The notes: generated by a model not told the origin, from the sequence alone. A stretch of 32,920 bases of DNA from a candidate division FCPU426 bacterium (GCA_027452205.1 DAIDGV010000008.1:1-32920), one strand, 5' to 3'. Shown: positions 24,133 to 31,504, counted from the first letter of the stretch. Made by a program: numbers and translations.

Positions 24133-24861
24133 ATGAACATCGAAACGACACAGTGGGTAGGTAAGATCGCGTTGGCTTTACCGGGATCCATTCCGGTTTT
24201 CGAGAAGTTGGGTATCGATTATTGCTGCGGCGGGAACCGCCCACTCCAGGAGGCCTGCCTTTTAGCCGGCGTGCCGCTGGAAGAAGCGGTCCAGGCGCTC
24301 AAGAAGGTCAACGAAGGAAAGGGTTTTGCGGAAACGGTCGATTGGGACCAAAAGACCATGTCCGAGCTGATCGACCATATCCTCGAAAAACATCACATTT
24401 ATACCCGGGAACAACTGATCCGCTTGAAAAAGCTGGCGGCCAAGGTCCGGATGGTCCACGGCGCCCATCATCCCGAATTGATCCGGGTGGATGAGATAGT
24501 CCAATTGATGGCGGAGGAGATGGATGGCCATATGACAAAGGAAGAAGAACAGGTCTTTCCGTATCTCAAAGCGGTGGAGGCGGCGGGTAACCGCAAAGAA
24601 GGGGTCCCTTCTCCTTTTGGTCGCGAGGGCGAGGATACTCATCCTTTGAGGATCCTCATGTGGGAGCATGGCATGACCGGCGAGGAATTCAATGAATTGA
24701 ACCAGCTTACCGGTCGGTTCACGCCGCCGCCGGATGCCTGTAACTCTTTCATGGGTCTTTACCATGGATTGAAAGAACTAGAGCAAGACCTGCACCAGCA
24801 TGTTCACTTAGAGAACAACATCCTTTTTTCGAAAGCCGAAGAAGCGAACATCTTGGACTGA
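24133..24861 (+). CDS. ric: RIC/ScdA/YtfE-type iron-centre repair di-iron protein
   Basis: 242 residues, GGAGGA upstream. The N-terminal ScdA_N (DUF542) domain has DYCCGGN at 29-35, the paired cysteines typical of the family. The hemerythrin bundle follows with H88 (EKHH), H112 (AHHPE), H133 and E137 (GHMTKEEE), H179 (WEH), H225 and E227 (HVHLEN). This matches E. coli YtfE and S. aureus ScdA, which help repair Fe-S clusters damaged by NO and oxidants. The length is slightly above the usual 220. No site of its own is seen, so it is likely co-transcribed from 23313. Confidence 0.92.
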   Translation: MNIETTQWVGKIALALPGSIPVFEKLGIDYCCGGNRPLQEACLLAGVPLEEAVQALKKVNEGKGFAETVDWDQKTMSELIDHILEKHHIYTREQLIRLKKLAAKVRMVHGAHHPELIRVDEIVQLMAEEMDGHMTKEEEQVFPYLKAVEAAGNRKEGVPSPFGREGEDTHPLRILMWEHGMTGEEFNELNQLTGRFTPPPDACNSFMGLYHGLKELEQDLHQHVHLENNILFSKAEEANILD

Positions 24862-24874
24862 GATCGGAGGGACG

Positions 24875-24916
24875 GTGACTTAAGTCACGGCGGTCGATCA
24901 GGATCCTTCCTAGGAT
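24875..24916 (+). promoter_or_regulatory. Crp/Fnr-type operator and promoter of the third hemerythrin gene
   Basis: GTGACTTAAGTCAC (24875-24888) is the same perfect 14-mer as at 23265, and both are followed by GGCG. TAGGAT (24911-24916) starts exactly 22 bp after it. The start of transcription would be near 24923, with AAGGAGAG before ATG 24950. Confidence 0.76.
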
Positions 24917-24949
24917 GGATCCGTCGAGAAAGAAATCAAGGAGAGTCCA

Positions 24950-25675
24950 ATGAAAGCCCAAATAGAACAAACCGTAGCCAGCGTGGTGACCCAATATCCT
25001 TCCGCCATCCCCCTTTTTGAGGGGTTGAAGATCGACTATTGCTGTGGAGGCAATAAGTCCCTCAAAGAAGCCTGCGCCAAAGCCGGGGTTTCCCCCGAAA
25101 AGGTCATCGGTTCGCTGGAAAGCATTTTGGCGGTCACGCCCCAGGACGAGAATTGGAACGACAAATCCCTTTCCGAACTGGTGAACTTCCTGTTGGAAAA
25201 ACACCACGTTTATACCAGGGAACAACTGGCTCTTTTGGACAAGTTGTCCGAAAAGGTGGCGAGGGTCCATGGCCAAAACCATCCGGAACTTCTCAAGGTC
25301 CGGGAACTCTTTCAAGTCATGGCCGAGGACTTGCTCCAACACCTAATGAAGGAAGAACGAGTAGCTTTTCCTTACCTGCTGGCGCTGGAGGCGTCCGCCC
25401 TCGGGAAGCGAAAAGAAGAACCTTTCTTCTCCTTCGAGACCTTTCAAAGCCAGCCACAAAGGGTTCTCATGGCCGATCACGAGGAAGTGGGCGAGCAATT
25501 GAGGGAATTGCGCCGGTTGACCGGCGATTTTAACCCGCCCACGGATGCCTGCGTGACCTTTCAGGCCTTTTACCGGGCCTTTGTCGAACTGGAAGAAGAC
25601 CTGTACCGGCACATTCATTTAGAGAACAATGTCCTTTTCCCCATGGCCGAGAAATTAGCGACGGTAAAAGGGTAA
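24950..25675 (+). CDS. ric: second RIC/ScdA/YtfE-type iron-centre repair protein
   Basis: 241 residues. Same plan as the preceding gene: DYCCGGN again at 29-35, then H86 (EKHH), H111, H131 and E135 (HLMKEE), H177 (ADHEE), H223 and E225 (HIHLEN). Conserved over the whole length, it is a paralogue from a local duplication. It differs in having a longer charged insertion (about 153-172) and ADHEE where the neighbour has WEHGM, so it may have different redox or substrate properties. It has its own operator and -10 element, so it can be induced apart from the 23340-24861 operon. Confidence 0.92.
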   Translation: MKAQIEQTVASVVTQYPSAIPLFEGLKIDYCCGGNKSLKEACAKAGVSPEKVIGSLESILAVTPQDENWNDKSLSELVNFLLEKHHVYTREQLALLDKLSEKVARVHGQNHPELLKVRELFQVMAEDLLQHLMKEERVAFPYLLALEASALGKRKEEPFFSFETFQSQPQRVLMADHEEVGEQLRELRRLTGDFNPPTDACVTFQAFYRAFVELEEDLYRHIHLENNVLFPMAEKLATVKG

Positions 25676-26010
25676 AGGATAAAAAGAATTTTTTTAGCCA
25701 CAGATGCAGGGGATACATCAAACCATAATTCTGAATTATTAATTTTGAATTCTGAATTGTCGGTCTATCCCCTGAATCCCCTTTATCTGTGGCAAAACAA
25801 GATTTGATTTTAGGGCGAAGGCGGAAGGATAAAGGCGTTTTTAGCCACGGATACATGGGGTGAAAGCAAAAAAGCGACCGCCGATAAGTCTTAAATCTCT
25901 TTCATTCTTTATCGGCGTTCATCTGTGTGCATCTGTGGCTAAAATGATTTTGTCTTAGCTTTTTATCTCCTGAATCCACTTTATTCGTGGCAAGACAATA
26001 TTTTTCCGTT
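25676..26010. repeat. dispersed intergenic hairpin repeat, cluster 3
   Basis: Two complete units sit in tandem. The first (about 25695-25795) has ends TAGCCACAGATGC and TTTATCTGTGGC around an AT-rich palindrome identical over 40 bases (25721-25760) to 15021-15060. The second (about 25839-25941) has ends TAGCCACGGATAC and GTGCATCTGTGGC with an inner CGCCGATAAG/TTATCGGCG pair. The connector GGCAAAACAAGATTTGATTT follows the first unit. A further degraded connector ends near 26000. Confidence 0.85.
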
Positions 26011-26050
26011 GTTCTGGTGCTCTTGGCGCCCTTCGGGTGAAATGGATTTT

Positions 26051-26839
26051 CTAAGCCGCCTGTTTCTTCCAGGAAGCAGGGCTGCCCAGCCAGTAAAGCC
26101 CGCCAACGAAAAGCCCGCCGCCCACGATGTTGCCCAGGGTGGCTACGGCCAGGTTATAGGCATAGCCCGCCAGGGTAATGGTGGGGCCGTGGGGAAGCAG
26201 GTAGCCCAGCATCAAGCCGCACATATTGGCCACGCTGTGCTCATAGCCGCTGGTGATGAAGGTGAACATGCACCAGAAGATGAGCAGGATGCGGGCGGTC
26301 TCGCTTTGCACCCGGGCGGACATCCATACCGCCAGGCAGACCAGCCAGTTGGCCAGCACCGCGCGCAGGAAAAGCTGTTCCATCGGCATGTTCATTTTCT
26401 TGTCCACCAGCCCCAGCACGAAGCTTTTGATGGGGTCCGCGTCCAAGAGACCCGCGTGCACCACCATCAGGGCCACCGCGATGCCGCCCAGAAGGTTGCC
26501 CACCCAGGTCCAAAGCCAGTTGGTCAAAAGGCCAGACAGGGAGGATTTTTGGGTCAGAACGCCCAGGCTGAGGATGAGGTTACTGCCGGTAAAAAGCTCG
26601 GACCCGGCGAAGATGACGAAGGTCAAAGCGCCGCCAAAACAAATGCCCATCAGCATCCGCACCAGCCCGGGAAAGGCCGGCGTCAAGGAACCGCCGATGA
26701 TGAAGATCAAGACCACCGAGGCGCCCACATACATACCCGCCATCATGGACCGGGCGATGTGGCTCAAGAGCGAGGCATCCTGGTGTTTCAGCTTGGCTTT
26801 GGCCTGTTCCCCTAATATCTCAACGGTTTCGTGGTACAT
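26051..26839 (-). CDS. formate/nitrite transporter family channel (NirC/FocA-like)
   Basis: 262 residues from ATG at 26839, chosen for AAGGAG just upstream; a longer frame lacks this. FNT-family inner-membrane channel with six helices. The conserved segments GMYVGASVVLIFIIGGSL (TM1), LFTGSNLILSLG (TM2/loop), NWLWTWVGNLLGG (TM3), LRAVLANWLVCLAVWMS (TM5-type) and ATLGNIVGGGLFVG (TM6) are present. Family members conduct formate, nitrite or hydrosulfide. Being back to back with a nitrite-reductase operon under a shared sigma-54-type region, nitrite uptake is favoured. Confidence 0.87.
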   Translation of the reverse strand: MYHETVEILGEQAKAKLKHQDASLLSHIARSMMAGMYVGASVVLIFIIGGSLTPAFPGLVRMLMGICFGGALTFVIFAGSELFTGSNLILSLGVLTQKSSLSGLLTNWLWTWVGNLLGGIAVALMVVHAGLLDADPIKSFVLGLVDKKMNMPMEQLFLRAVLANWLVCLAVWMSARVQSETARILLIFWCMFTFITSGYEHSVANMCGLMLGYLLPHGPTITLAGYAYNLAVATLGNIVGGGLFVGGLYWLGSPASWKKQAA

Positions 26840-26884
26840 AAAGCTCCTTCGAATTTTTCTCACGGCGAACGTCGGGTTTGATGG

Positions 26885-26900
26885 AGCAACTCTTGTGCCA
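26885..26900 (-). promoter_or_regulatory. sigma-54 promoter match for the nitrite channel
   Basis: On the minus strand the sequence reads TGGCACA-AGAG-TTGCT, a full match to the -24/-12 consensus. Transcription would start near 26874, giving a 35-nt leader with AAGGAG before ATG 26839. Confidence 0.75.
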
Positions 26901-26937
26901 CCGGGATTTCCAGCGATGCGACCGTCGTTCTCCGATC

Positions 26938-26954
26938 GCTACCAAAATGGTCGC
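26938..26954. promoter_or_regulatory. possible NtrC-like enhancer site
   Basis: GCTACCAAAATGGTCGC is a near-palindrome, ACC-N5-GGT with GC flanks, loosely like the NtrC pattern GCACC-N5-GGTGC. It lies 38 bp upstream of the minus-strand -24 element and about 140 bp from the plus-strand one. The match is partial, so this is a weak candidate. Confidence 0.3.
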
Positions 26955-27093
26955 TACAGTTTTGTCGATGTCGACTGAAAGCGTTTTTTTGGAAGCGCTT
27001 TTTTCCGGCGTGAATTTCACCGCTAAAACTCTTCGATCGTTTTCCTTAAACGCTTTGCGTCTTTCCGAACAATAAACGAAGAACCGGCACGGC

Positions 27094-27109
27094 GGGCACG
27101 GCTCTTGCT
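27094..27109 (+). promoter_or_regulatory. sigma-54 promoter match for nifI2-nitrite reductase
   Basis: GGGCACG-GCTC-TTGCT matches the -24/-12 consensus at all but the first base. Transcription would begin near 27120, only about four bases before ATG 27124, and no ribosome binding site is visible. The message would be leaderless if this promoter is used. Confidence 0.6.
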
Positions 27110-27123
27110 CTTACAGTCGACAC

Positions 27124-27471
27124 ATGAAAGAGATCATCGCGGTCATCCGCCCCCGCAAATGGGCGGACACGCTGGAAAAACTCTCCGAAGCCGGATTCGA
27201 CGCTTTTACCCGCCAAAGGGCTTTCGGGCGCGGCAAGCAAATGGGCCTGCGCTATCAAGGCGCCGACGGGGTCATGACCGAAGGCATCACCTTTTTACCC
27301 AAATGGATGGTCACCCTGGTTGTCGAGGACGATCAGGTCGATCAAGTGGTTTCGATCATCCAAACGGCCAACCGGACCGGTCAGATCGGTGACGGACGCA
27401 TCTTCGTCTGCCCCTTGGGCGACGCGGTGCGCATTCGCACCAACGAGAACGGTTCATTAGCGATCAGCTAA
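27124..27471 (+). CDS. NifI2-like PII signalling protein
   Basis: 115 residues. PII family: MKEIIAVIRPRKW at the N-terminus, FGRGKQMGL before the T-loop, FLPKWMVTLVVEDDQVDQVV, and GQIGDGRIFVCPLGDAV with IRTNENG at the end. The IGDGxIFVCP-x-D-x-x-x-IRTNE signature and the MKEIIAxIRP start resemble NifI2 rather than GlnB/GlnK. The T-loop lacks the GlnB Tyr-51 uridylylation context. NifI1 and NifI2 sense 2-oxoglutarate/ATP and switch off nitrogenase in archaea and some anaerobes. Here it opens an operon with nitrite reductase (12-bp gap), so control of nitrite assimilation is inferred. Confidence 0.83.
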   Translation: MKEIIAVIRPRKWADTLEKLSEAGFDAFTRQRAFGRGKQMGLRYQGADGVMTEGITFLPKWMVTLVVEDDQVDQVVSIIQTANRTGQIGDGRIFVCPLGDAVRIRTNENGSLAIS

Positions 27472-27483
27472 AAAGGGGAGCTT

Positions 27484-29166
27484 ATGGCACTGGGACTGAA
27501 CATCGCGAAGATCAAAAGGGACGGGTTGGCCATCGACCTGGACCGCCTCTCCAAAGAAGGCTATACCGCCGTCACGCCCGAGGATTCCTACCGCCTGAAG
27601 ATGTACGGCATCTGCGTCCAACGTCATGACGGTTTTTTCATGCTGCGTATGCGTATTCCGGCTGGGCGCATGACCCCGGACCAAATGGTCCGCGTCGCCG
27701 AACTGGCCTCCGGCGAAGCCAGCGGCTATGTGCACCTGACCACCCGGCAGAACATCGAACTGCACTCCATCCGCATCGAAAAGGGCGTGGAGATCCTGCG
27801 AAAACTGAAAGAAGTGGGCATCACCACCCGTTCGGCCTGCGGCCATACCTTCCGCAATGTCATTTCCAACGCCTGCGCGGGCACCTGCCCCCATGAATTG
27901 GTCGATACCCGGCCCTGGGTGGATGCGGTGTCCCAAATGGTGGTCGAGGCGGCGGACTATTACAACCATAAGCTGCCCAAGCGCCTGAACGTCTCTTTCG
28001 CGGGATGCACTTCCTGTTCCAGTCACGCGCTGGTCAACGATATCGGTCTGAGCGCGGTGAAGAACGCCAAGGGCCAAGTCGGTTTCCGTGTTGAAGTGGG
28101 CGGCAGTATGGGGGTCACCCCCAAGTTGGGCTATTTGCTCAAAGAATTCGTGCCCCTGGACGAAGCCATGGCGGCCATCAAGACGGTGGCCCTTCTGTAT
28201 ATCCAGCATGGGGATTTCGAGAGCCCGGCCAAGGGCCGCTTGAAATTCCTCATCGAAGAATGGGGCATCGAACGCTTCCGCGCGGCCTATGACAAAAGCA
28301 TCCGGGCGGTGCAGAACGAAACTCCCCGCAAATTGCCCACGTCCTTGATCCCCGAATTCCATCCGGCTAACGGCGTCGAACTGCCCACCTTACCCCCGGG
28401 CGTGACTGCCCAAAGGCAAAAGGGCTTCTACCGGGTGGCGGTCTTCGTGCCCCTGGGTGAGATCCACCATAGTTATTTCACCCGTTACGCCCAATGGGCC
28501 CGGGAGAACAATTTTGGCCGGGTCGTCATCACCAAAGAACAGAATTTGGAATTCCAATGGGTGCCGGGAGACAAGGTGCAATCCCTTTTGACCCTGGCCA
28601 AGTCCATGGGCTCCATGGCCGGGGCCTCGACCACCATCCTGGACGTGCAGGCCTGCCCGGGCACCAGCTTTTGCTCCCTGGCCGTCACCAGTTCCCAGGG
28701 CGCGGCCCAGGCTTTATCTGAATATTTTGACACCGCGGCGGTCTTCGCAAACCCCTTTTTGCGGAACCTGCGGGTTCATGTCTCCGGTTGTCCGAACAGC
28801 TGCGCTCAGCATCAGGGTGCTGATCTCGGTTTCTCCGGCTTTACGGTCAAGGTCGGCTCGGACAACCGCTTCGCTTACCAACTTTACCTGGGTGGCGCCA
28901 TGGAAGGTATCATGCGCATGGGCACCCTGGCAAAGAAGGGCATCGCGGACCAGATGATCGTTCCCGTCACCGACGCCTTGTTCACCGTCTTTTTGCGGGA
29001 CAAGGAAAAGGGTGAGGTGTTCCACAAGTTCCTGGAAAGGATGACCATTCCAGAGGTCATCAAAAGGGTCGATGAGTTGCTGGTCGAGCGGGGTTTGAGC
29101 CCCACTACCTACAATCCCGTCGCCACTGAAGCCGCTTTTGCCACGTCGCTGGCCGACGGAGGCTGA
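27484..29166 (+). CDS. nirA: siroheme/4Fe-4S nitrite (or sulfite) reductase
   Basis: 560 residues, GGGGAG upstream. Two duplicated halves typical of the NirA/CysI fold are seen: VHLTTRQNIELHSI and ACAGTCPHEL in the first, VVITKEQNLEFQWV in the second. The cluster/siroheme ligands form CX5C (C391, C397, ACPGTSFCSLA) and CX3C (C436, C440, SGCPNSCAQH). Six electrons reduce nitrite to ammonium, or sulfite to sulfide. Adjacent NirC-like channel and PII genes favour nitrite. No separate NADH (NirB) subunit is nearby, so reduced ferredoxin is a likely donor. Confidence 0.9.
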   Translation: MALGLNIAKIKRDGLAIDLDRLSKEGYTAVTPEDSYRLKMYGICVQRHDGFFMLRMRIPAGRMTPDQMVRVAELASGEASGYVHLTTRQNIELHSIRIEKGVEILRKLKEVGITTRSACGHTFRNVISNACAGTCPHELVDTRPWVDAVSQMVVEAADYYNHKLPKRLNVSFAGCTSCSSHALVNDIGLSAVKNAKGQVGFRVEVGGSMGVTPKLGYLLKEFVPLDEAMAAIKTVALLYIQHGDFESPAKGRLKFLIEEWGIERFRAAYDKSIRAVQNETPRKLPTSLIPEFHPANGVELPTLPPGVTAQRQKGFYRVAVFVPLGEIHHSYFTRYAQWARENNFGRVVITKEQNLEFQWVPGDKVQSLLTLAKSMGSMAGASTTILDVQACPGTSFCSLAVTSSQGAAQALSEYFDTAAVFANPFLRNLRVHVSGCPNSCAQHQGADLGFSGFTVKVGSDNRFAYQLYLGGAMEGIMRMGTLAKKGIADQMIVPVTDALFTVFLRDKEKGEVFHKFLERMTIPEVIKRVDELLVERGLSPTTYNPVATEAAFATSLADGG

Positions 29167-29227
29167 AGGAACCGTCCGGTCCGGGTCCTGATCCCGGGCG
29201 GGACAAAATTTGAGGAGGAATATCAGC

Positions 29228-30202
29228 ATGCGATTTTTGAAACAAAGCCGGGTATTGTTGATGGCAGTGATCTTGGGTTCGCTGGCAGTGGGACAAGCCA
29301 AGGCGGATGACGCCATGATGGCCGCGCCCACGGCGACCCCCGGGGTGATGTGGAGCGGTGTTTTCCAAGCCCAGGACAATTTGACGAATAACGGCAGCAA
29401 CGAGAACCTGTCGATCGCCCACATGCGCGTTCGCGCGGCGGTGGCGGTGGATGGGGAAGATACCCTGGTCATCATGCCGGATTACGGTCCTTCGACCTTT
29501 ACCCTGTTGGATGCCTATGGTTTGCATCAATTCAGCGACTTGAAGGGGCTGTCCGTCGCGGCGGGCCAGTTCAAAGTGGCCTTTGGCGACAACCGTTATC
29601 TCACGCCCGCCCAATTGAAGCGCACCTCTTATGACGCCATCGACGCCCTCATTCCGGGCGGCGCGACGGCCAAGGCCTGGGATCTTGGCCTGGAGGTCAA
29701 GGAACAGATCGATGAGTTCAGCATCCAAGCCGACGCCATCCAAGGCGCGGGCCCTAACGTGCTGGTCGATACCAACAACACCATCGATTACGCGGGCCGG
29801 GCCGAATGGAAGAATTCGGACTTCGTCCTTGGCGTGTCGGACTATTTAGGCCAAGGCGGCCAAGGGGCCACTTACACCTATTCGTCCTTCCAGAACTGGT
29901 TCAACGCTTATGGCCGTTTGACGGTCGAAACCATGGACCTACGGGCGGAAGCGATCTTCGCTCCCGGCAACGCCAATGGTTATGACGCCCAATTGTCCTT
30001 CAAACCGGTTTCCTGGTTCGAACCCCTGGTCTGGTATGAGACCATCCTGACCAACAATGTCGCCACGACCAATAACCTGGGCGCGGGCGTCAATCTGTGG
30101 GCCGGTAAGAAGACCCGCCTGTCGCTGGACGTTTCCTTCATCGGTTTGAACGATATGTTGAGCGCCAACACCGAAACCGTCCAGTTTGAAGAAGTGTTTT
30201 AA
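29228..30202 (+). CDS. outer-membrane porin-like protein
   Basis: 324 residues from ATG 29228 (GAGGAGGAA seven bases before). Signal peptide MRFLKQSRVLLMAV to QAKA-DD. The mature protein alternates strands and loops as a 14-16-strand porin would: MWSGVFQAQDNLT, AHMRVRAAVAVDG, SVAAGQFKVAFGDN, SLDVSFIGL; it ends EEVF, with the terminal Phe of barrel proteins. GQFKVAFG plus NRYLTPAQL recalls porins of the phosphate/alginate type. It follows nitrite reductase by 61 bp on the same strand, so it may let nitrite or another anion through the outer membrane, as inference. Confidence 0.72.
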   Translation: MRFLKQSRVLLMAVILGSLAVGQAKADDAMMAAPTATPGVMWSGVFQAQDNLTNNGSNENLSIAHMRVRAAVAVDGEDTLVIMPDYGPSTFTLLDAYGLHQFSDLKGLSVAAGQFKVAFGDNRYLTPAQLKRTSYDAIDALIPGGATAKAWDLGLEVKEQIDEFSIQADAIQGAGPNVLVDTNNTIDYAGRAEWKNSDFVLGVSDYLGQGGQGATYTYSSFQNWFNAYGRLTVETMDLRAEAIFAPGNANGYDAQLSFKPVSWFEPLVWYETILTNNVATTNNLGAGVNLWAGKKTRLSLDVSFIGLNDMLSANTETVQFEEVF

Positions 30203-30235
30203 GAGGCGCTAACAAAAATCAAAAAGGCCGTTTGA

Positions 30236-30345
30236 ACCACCAAGGGCACTAAGATCACCAAGAAAGGCCAAGACAAGATTGGATTTAAAGGGCTTTAAAT
30301 ATACCGTCTTTTGTCGTTCTTGGTGCCCCTGGTGCCCTTGGTGGT
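30236..30345. repeat. long imperfect hairpin repeat
   Basis: Arms of 27 nt at 30236-30262 and 30319-30345 pair over 14 bases (ACCACCAAGGGCAC) and again over seven (CACCAAG), with six mismatched bases between. The loop holds a smaller palindrome TTTAAAG-GG-CTTTAAA. The element is distinct from the repeats at 14.8, 19.7 and 25.7 kb. It could weaken transcription from the porin into the next gene. Confidence 0.7.
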
Positions 30346-30395
30346 GAAATAGGTTTTTGCTAGAAGTTCTAAGTCAAGAATGTCGACCGCGGGGT

Positions 30396-30518
30396 GCCAA
30401 GGGCACTAAAAAATGTGAATGCGTTTTGGGGTCACATCGGATGGTTCTCTTGGCCGCCCTTTGTTTGCGCGCCGTAACGGAAGTAAAAAGACCGGGCCTT
30501 ACTTAGTGCCCTTTGTGG
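30396..30518. repeat. related second hairpin before the NifI1-like gene
   Basis: GCCAAGGGCACTAA (30396-30409) and TTAGTGCCCTTTGTGG (30503-30518) form inverted arms about 93 bases apart, sharing CCAAGGGCACTAAG with the first hairpin. The right arm ends 29 bases before ATG 30548. No other gene is seen in the 345-bp gap 30203-30547. Confidence 0.55.
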
Positions 30519-30547
30519 TTCAATTTGCCTTTCATTGGAGCCCCGAT

Positions 30548-30865
30548 ATGAAAATGATCCGCGGCATCGTCCGCCCCGAAAAAGAGATGGATGTGGTGAA
30601 GAACCTGGAAAAATCCGGGTTCACCGCTTATACCAAGCTCGATGTGCTGGGGCGGGGCAAGCAAAAGGGCATTCAGATCGGGTCCGCCCGTTATGACGAA
30701 CTGGCGAAGGTCATGTTCATTTTGGTCGTTGAAGACGCGGATGTGGCCCGTGCGGTGGACGCCCTCAAGACGGGCGCCCGCACCGGCAATCCGGGGGATG
30801 GGAAGGTGTTCGTCACCGAGGTCGAACAGGCCATTACCATCCGCACCGGCGAGAAGGTCCTTTAA
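30548..30865 (+). CDS. NifI1-like PII signalling protein
   Basis: 105 residues from ATG 30548 (GGAG nearby); a longer frame has no site and enters the repeat. MKMIRGIVRPEKEMDVVKNLEKSG, LGRGKQKGIQIGSARYDELAKVMF, VVEDADVARAVDAL and DGKVFVTEVEQAITIRTGEK match the NifI1 type: the short YDEL T-loop and the IRTGEK end. With the NifI2-like gene 3 kb upstream it gives the pair known to work as a hetero-complex on nitrogenase. No nifH, nifD or nifK is present here; the genes between are nitrite reductase and a porin. Confidence 0.83.
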   Translation: MKMIRGIVRPEKEMDVVKNLEKSGFTAYTKLDVLGRGKQKGIQIGSARYDELAKVMFILVVEDADVARAVDALKTGARTGNPGDGKVFVTEVEQAITIRTGEKVL

Positions 30866-31129
30866 GTTCCTGTTTTAATGCCACCATGGAACTCCCGTGG
30901 TGATCTTTCCAAGGGTTTTGTTTGCCTAAATAAACAGGCTTTAACCCACGCTTTATTCCATGAATGGGAGTAGGGTGTGGCCGATAGAGGGTCCTTCGAT
31001 CCTTTCTTCTGGCCCCGGCGAATGTCCGCTTCGAATCCGAACCAAGCTCCAATCCCATTTGGTTCAACCCACAGGGCCTCTCAACTCACCATCCGATCAG
31101 AGCTTTTCCCACCGAAAGAGGTATCACTC

Positions 31130-31504
31130 ATGTCTATGTCAAAAGAAGCCGTGAAGGACAAGATGAAGGACCAGAATGTCATCGTCTTGAACGTTCTTCC
31201 TGAGGCCGAATACACAAAACTGCATATCACCGGGTCGAAAAGCATTCCGCTGGGCACCAGCACGGAGTCTTTCGCGCAAGAGGTCGAAAAACAATTCGGT
31301 AAGAACCATTTCATCATCACTTACTGCGCCAGCGTCACCTGCGACTCCGCTCCAAAGGCCGCTAAGGCCCTGTTGGAAAAAGGTTTTAAAGCCGCGGATT
31401 ACGCCGGGGGCATAAAGGAATGGTCCGAAGTGGGTTATCCCACCGGTGGCACCGATGCGATGGTGGCCGTTGCCGCCGCGCCGGCTATCGCAGTCGTTAA
31501 ATAA
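31130..31504 (+). CDS. rhodanese-domain protein
   Basis: 124 residues from ATG 31130 (AGAGG upstream; a longer GTG frame lacks a site). A single rhodanese domain: VIVLNVLPEAEYTKLHITGS as the CH2A-type strand, with Asn in place of the usual Asp, then IITYCASVTCDSA with the catalytic Cys C66 and a second Cys C71. AADYAGGIKEWSEVGYP is the closing helix, followed by a hydrophobic Ala/Val tail (about 110-122). Such proteins carry persulfide sulfur, and next to a siroheme/Fe-S enzyme could help in sulfur supply or detoxification, as inference. A strong terminator follows. Confidence 0.82.
   Translation: MSMSKEAVKDKMKDQNVIVLNVLPEAEYTKLHITGSKSIPLGTSTESFAQEVEKQFGKNHFIITYCASVTCDSAPKAAKALLEKGFKAADYAGGIKEWSEVGYPTGGTDAMVAVAAAPAIAVVK

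Noticed and set aside
27010-27020. GTGAATTTCAC palindrome as another NO-regulon operator before nifI2
   Set aside because: The GTGA and TCAC half-sites are 3 bp apart instead of 6, and there is no -10 element at the regular distance.
30878-30905. Terminator after the NifI1-like gene (CACCATGG / CCGTGGTG)
   Set aside because: Eight-base stem with one wobble pair and no real T-run, so too weak to call.
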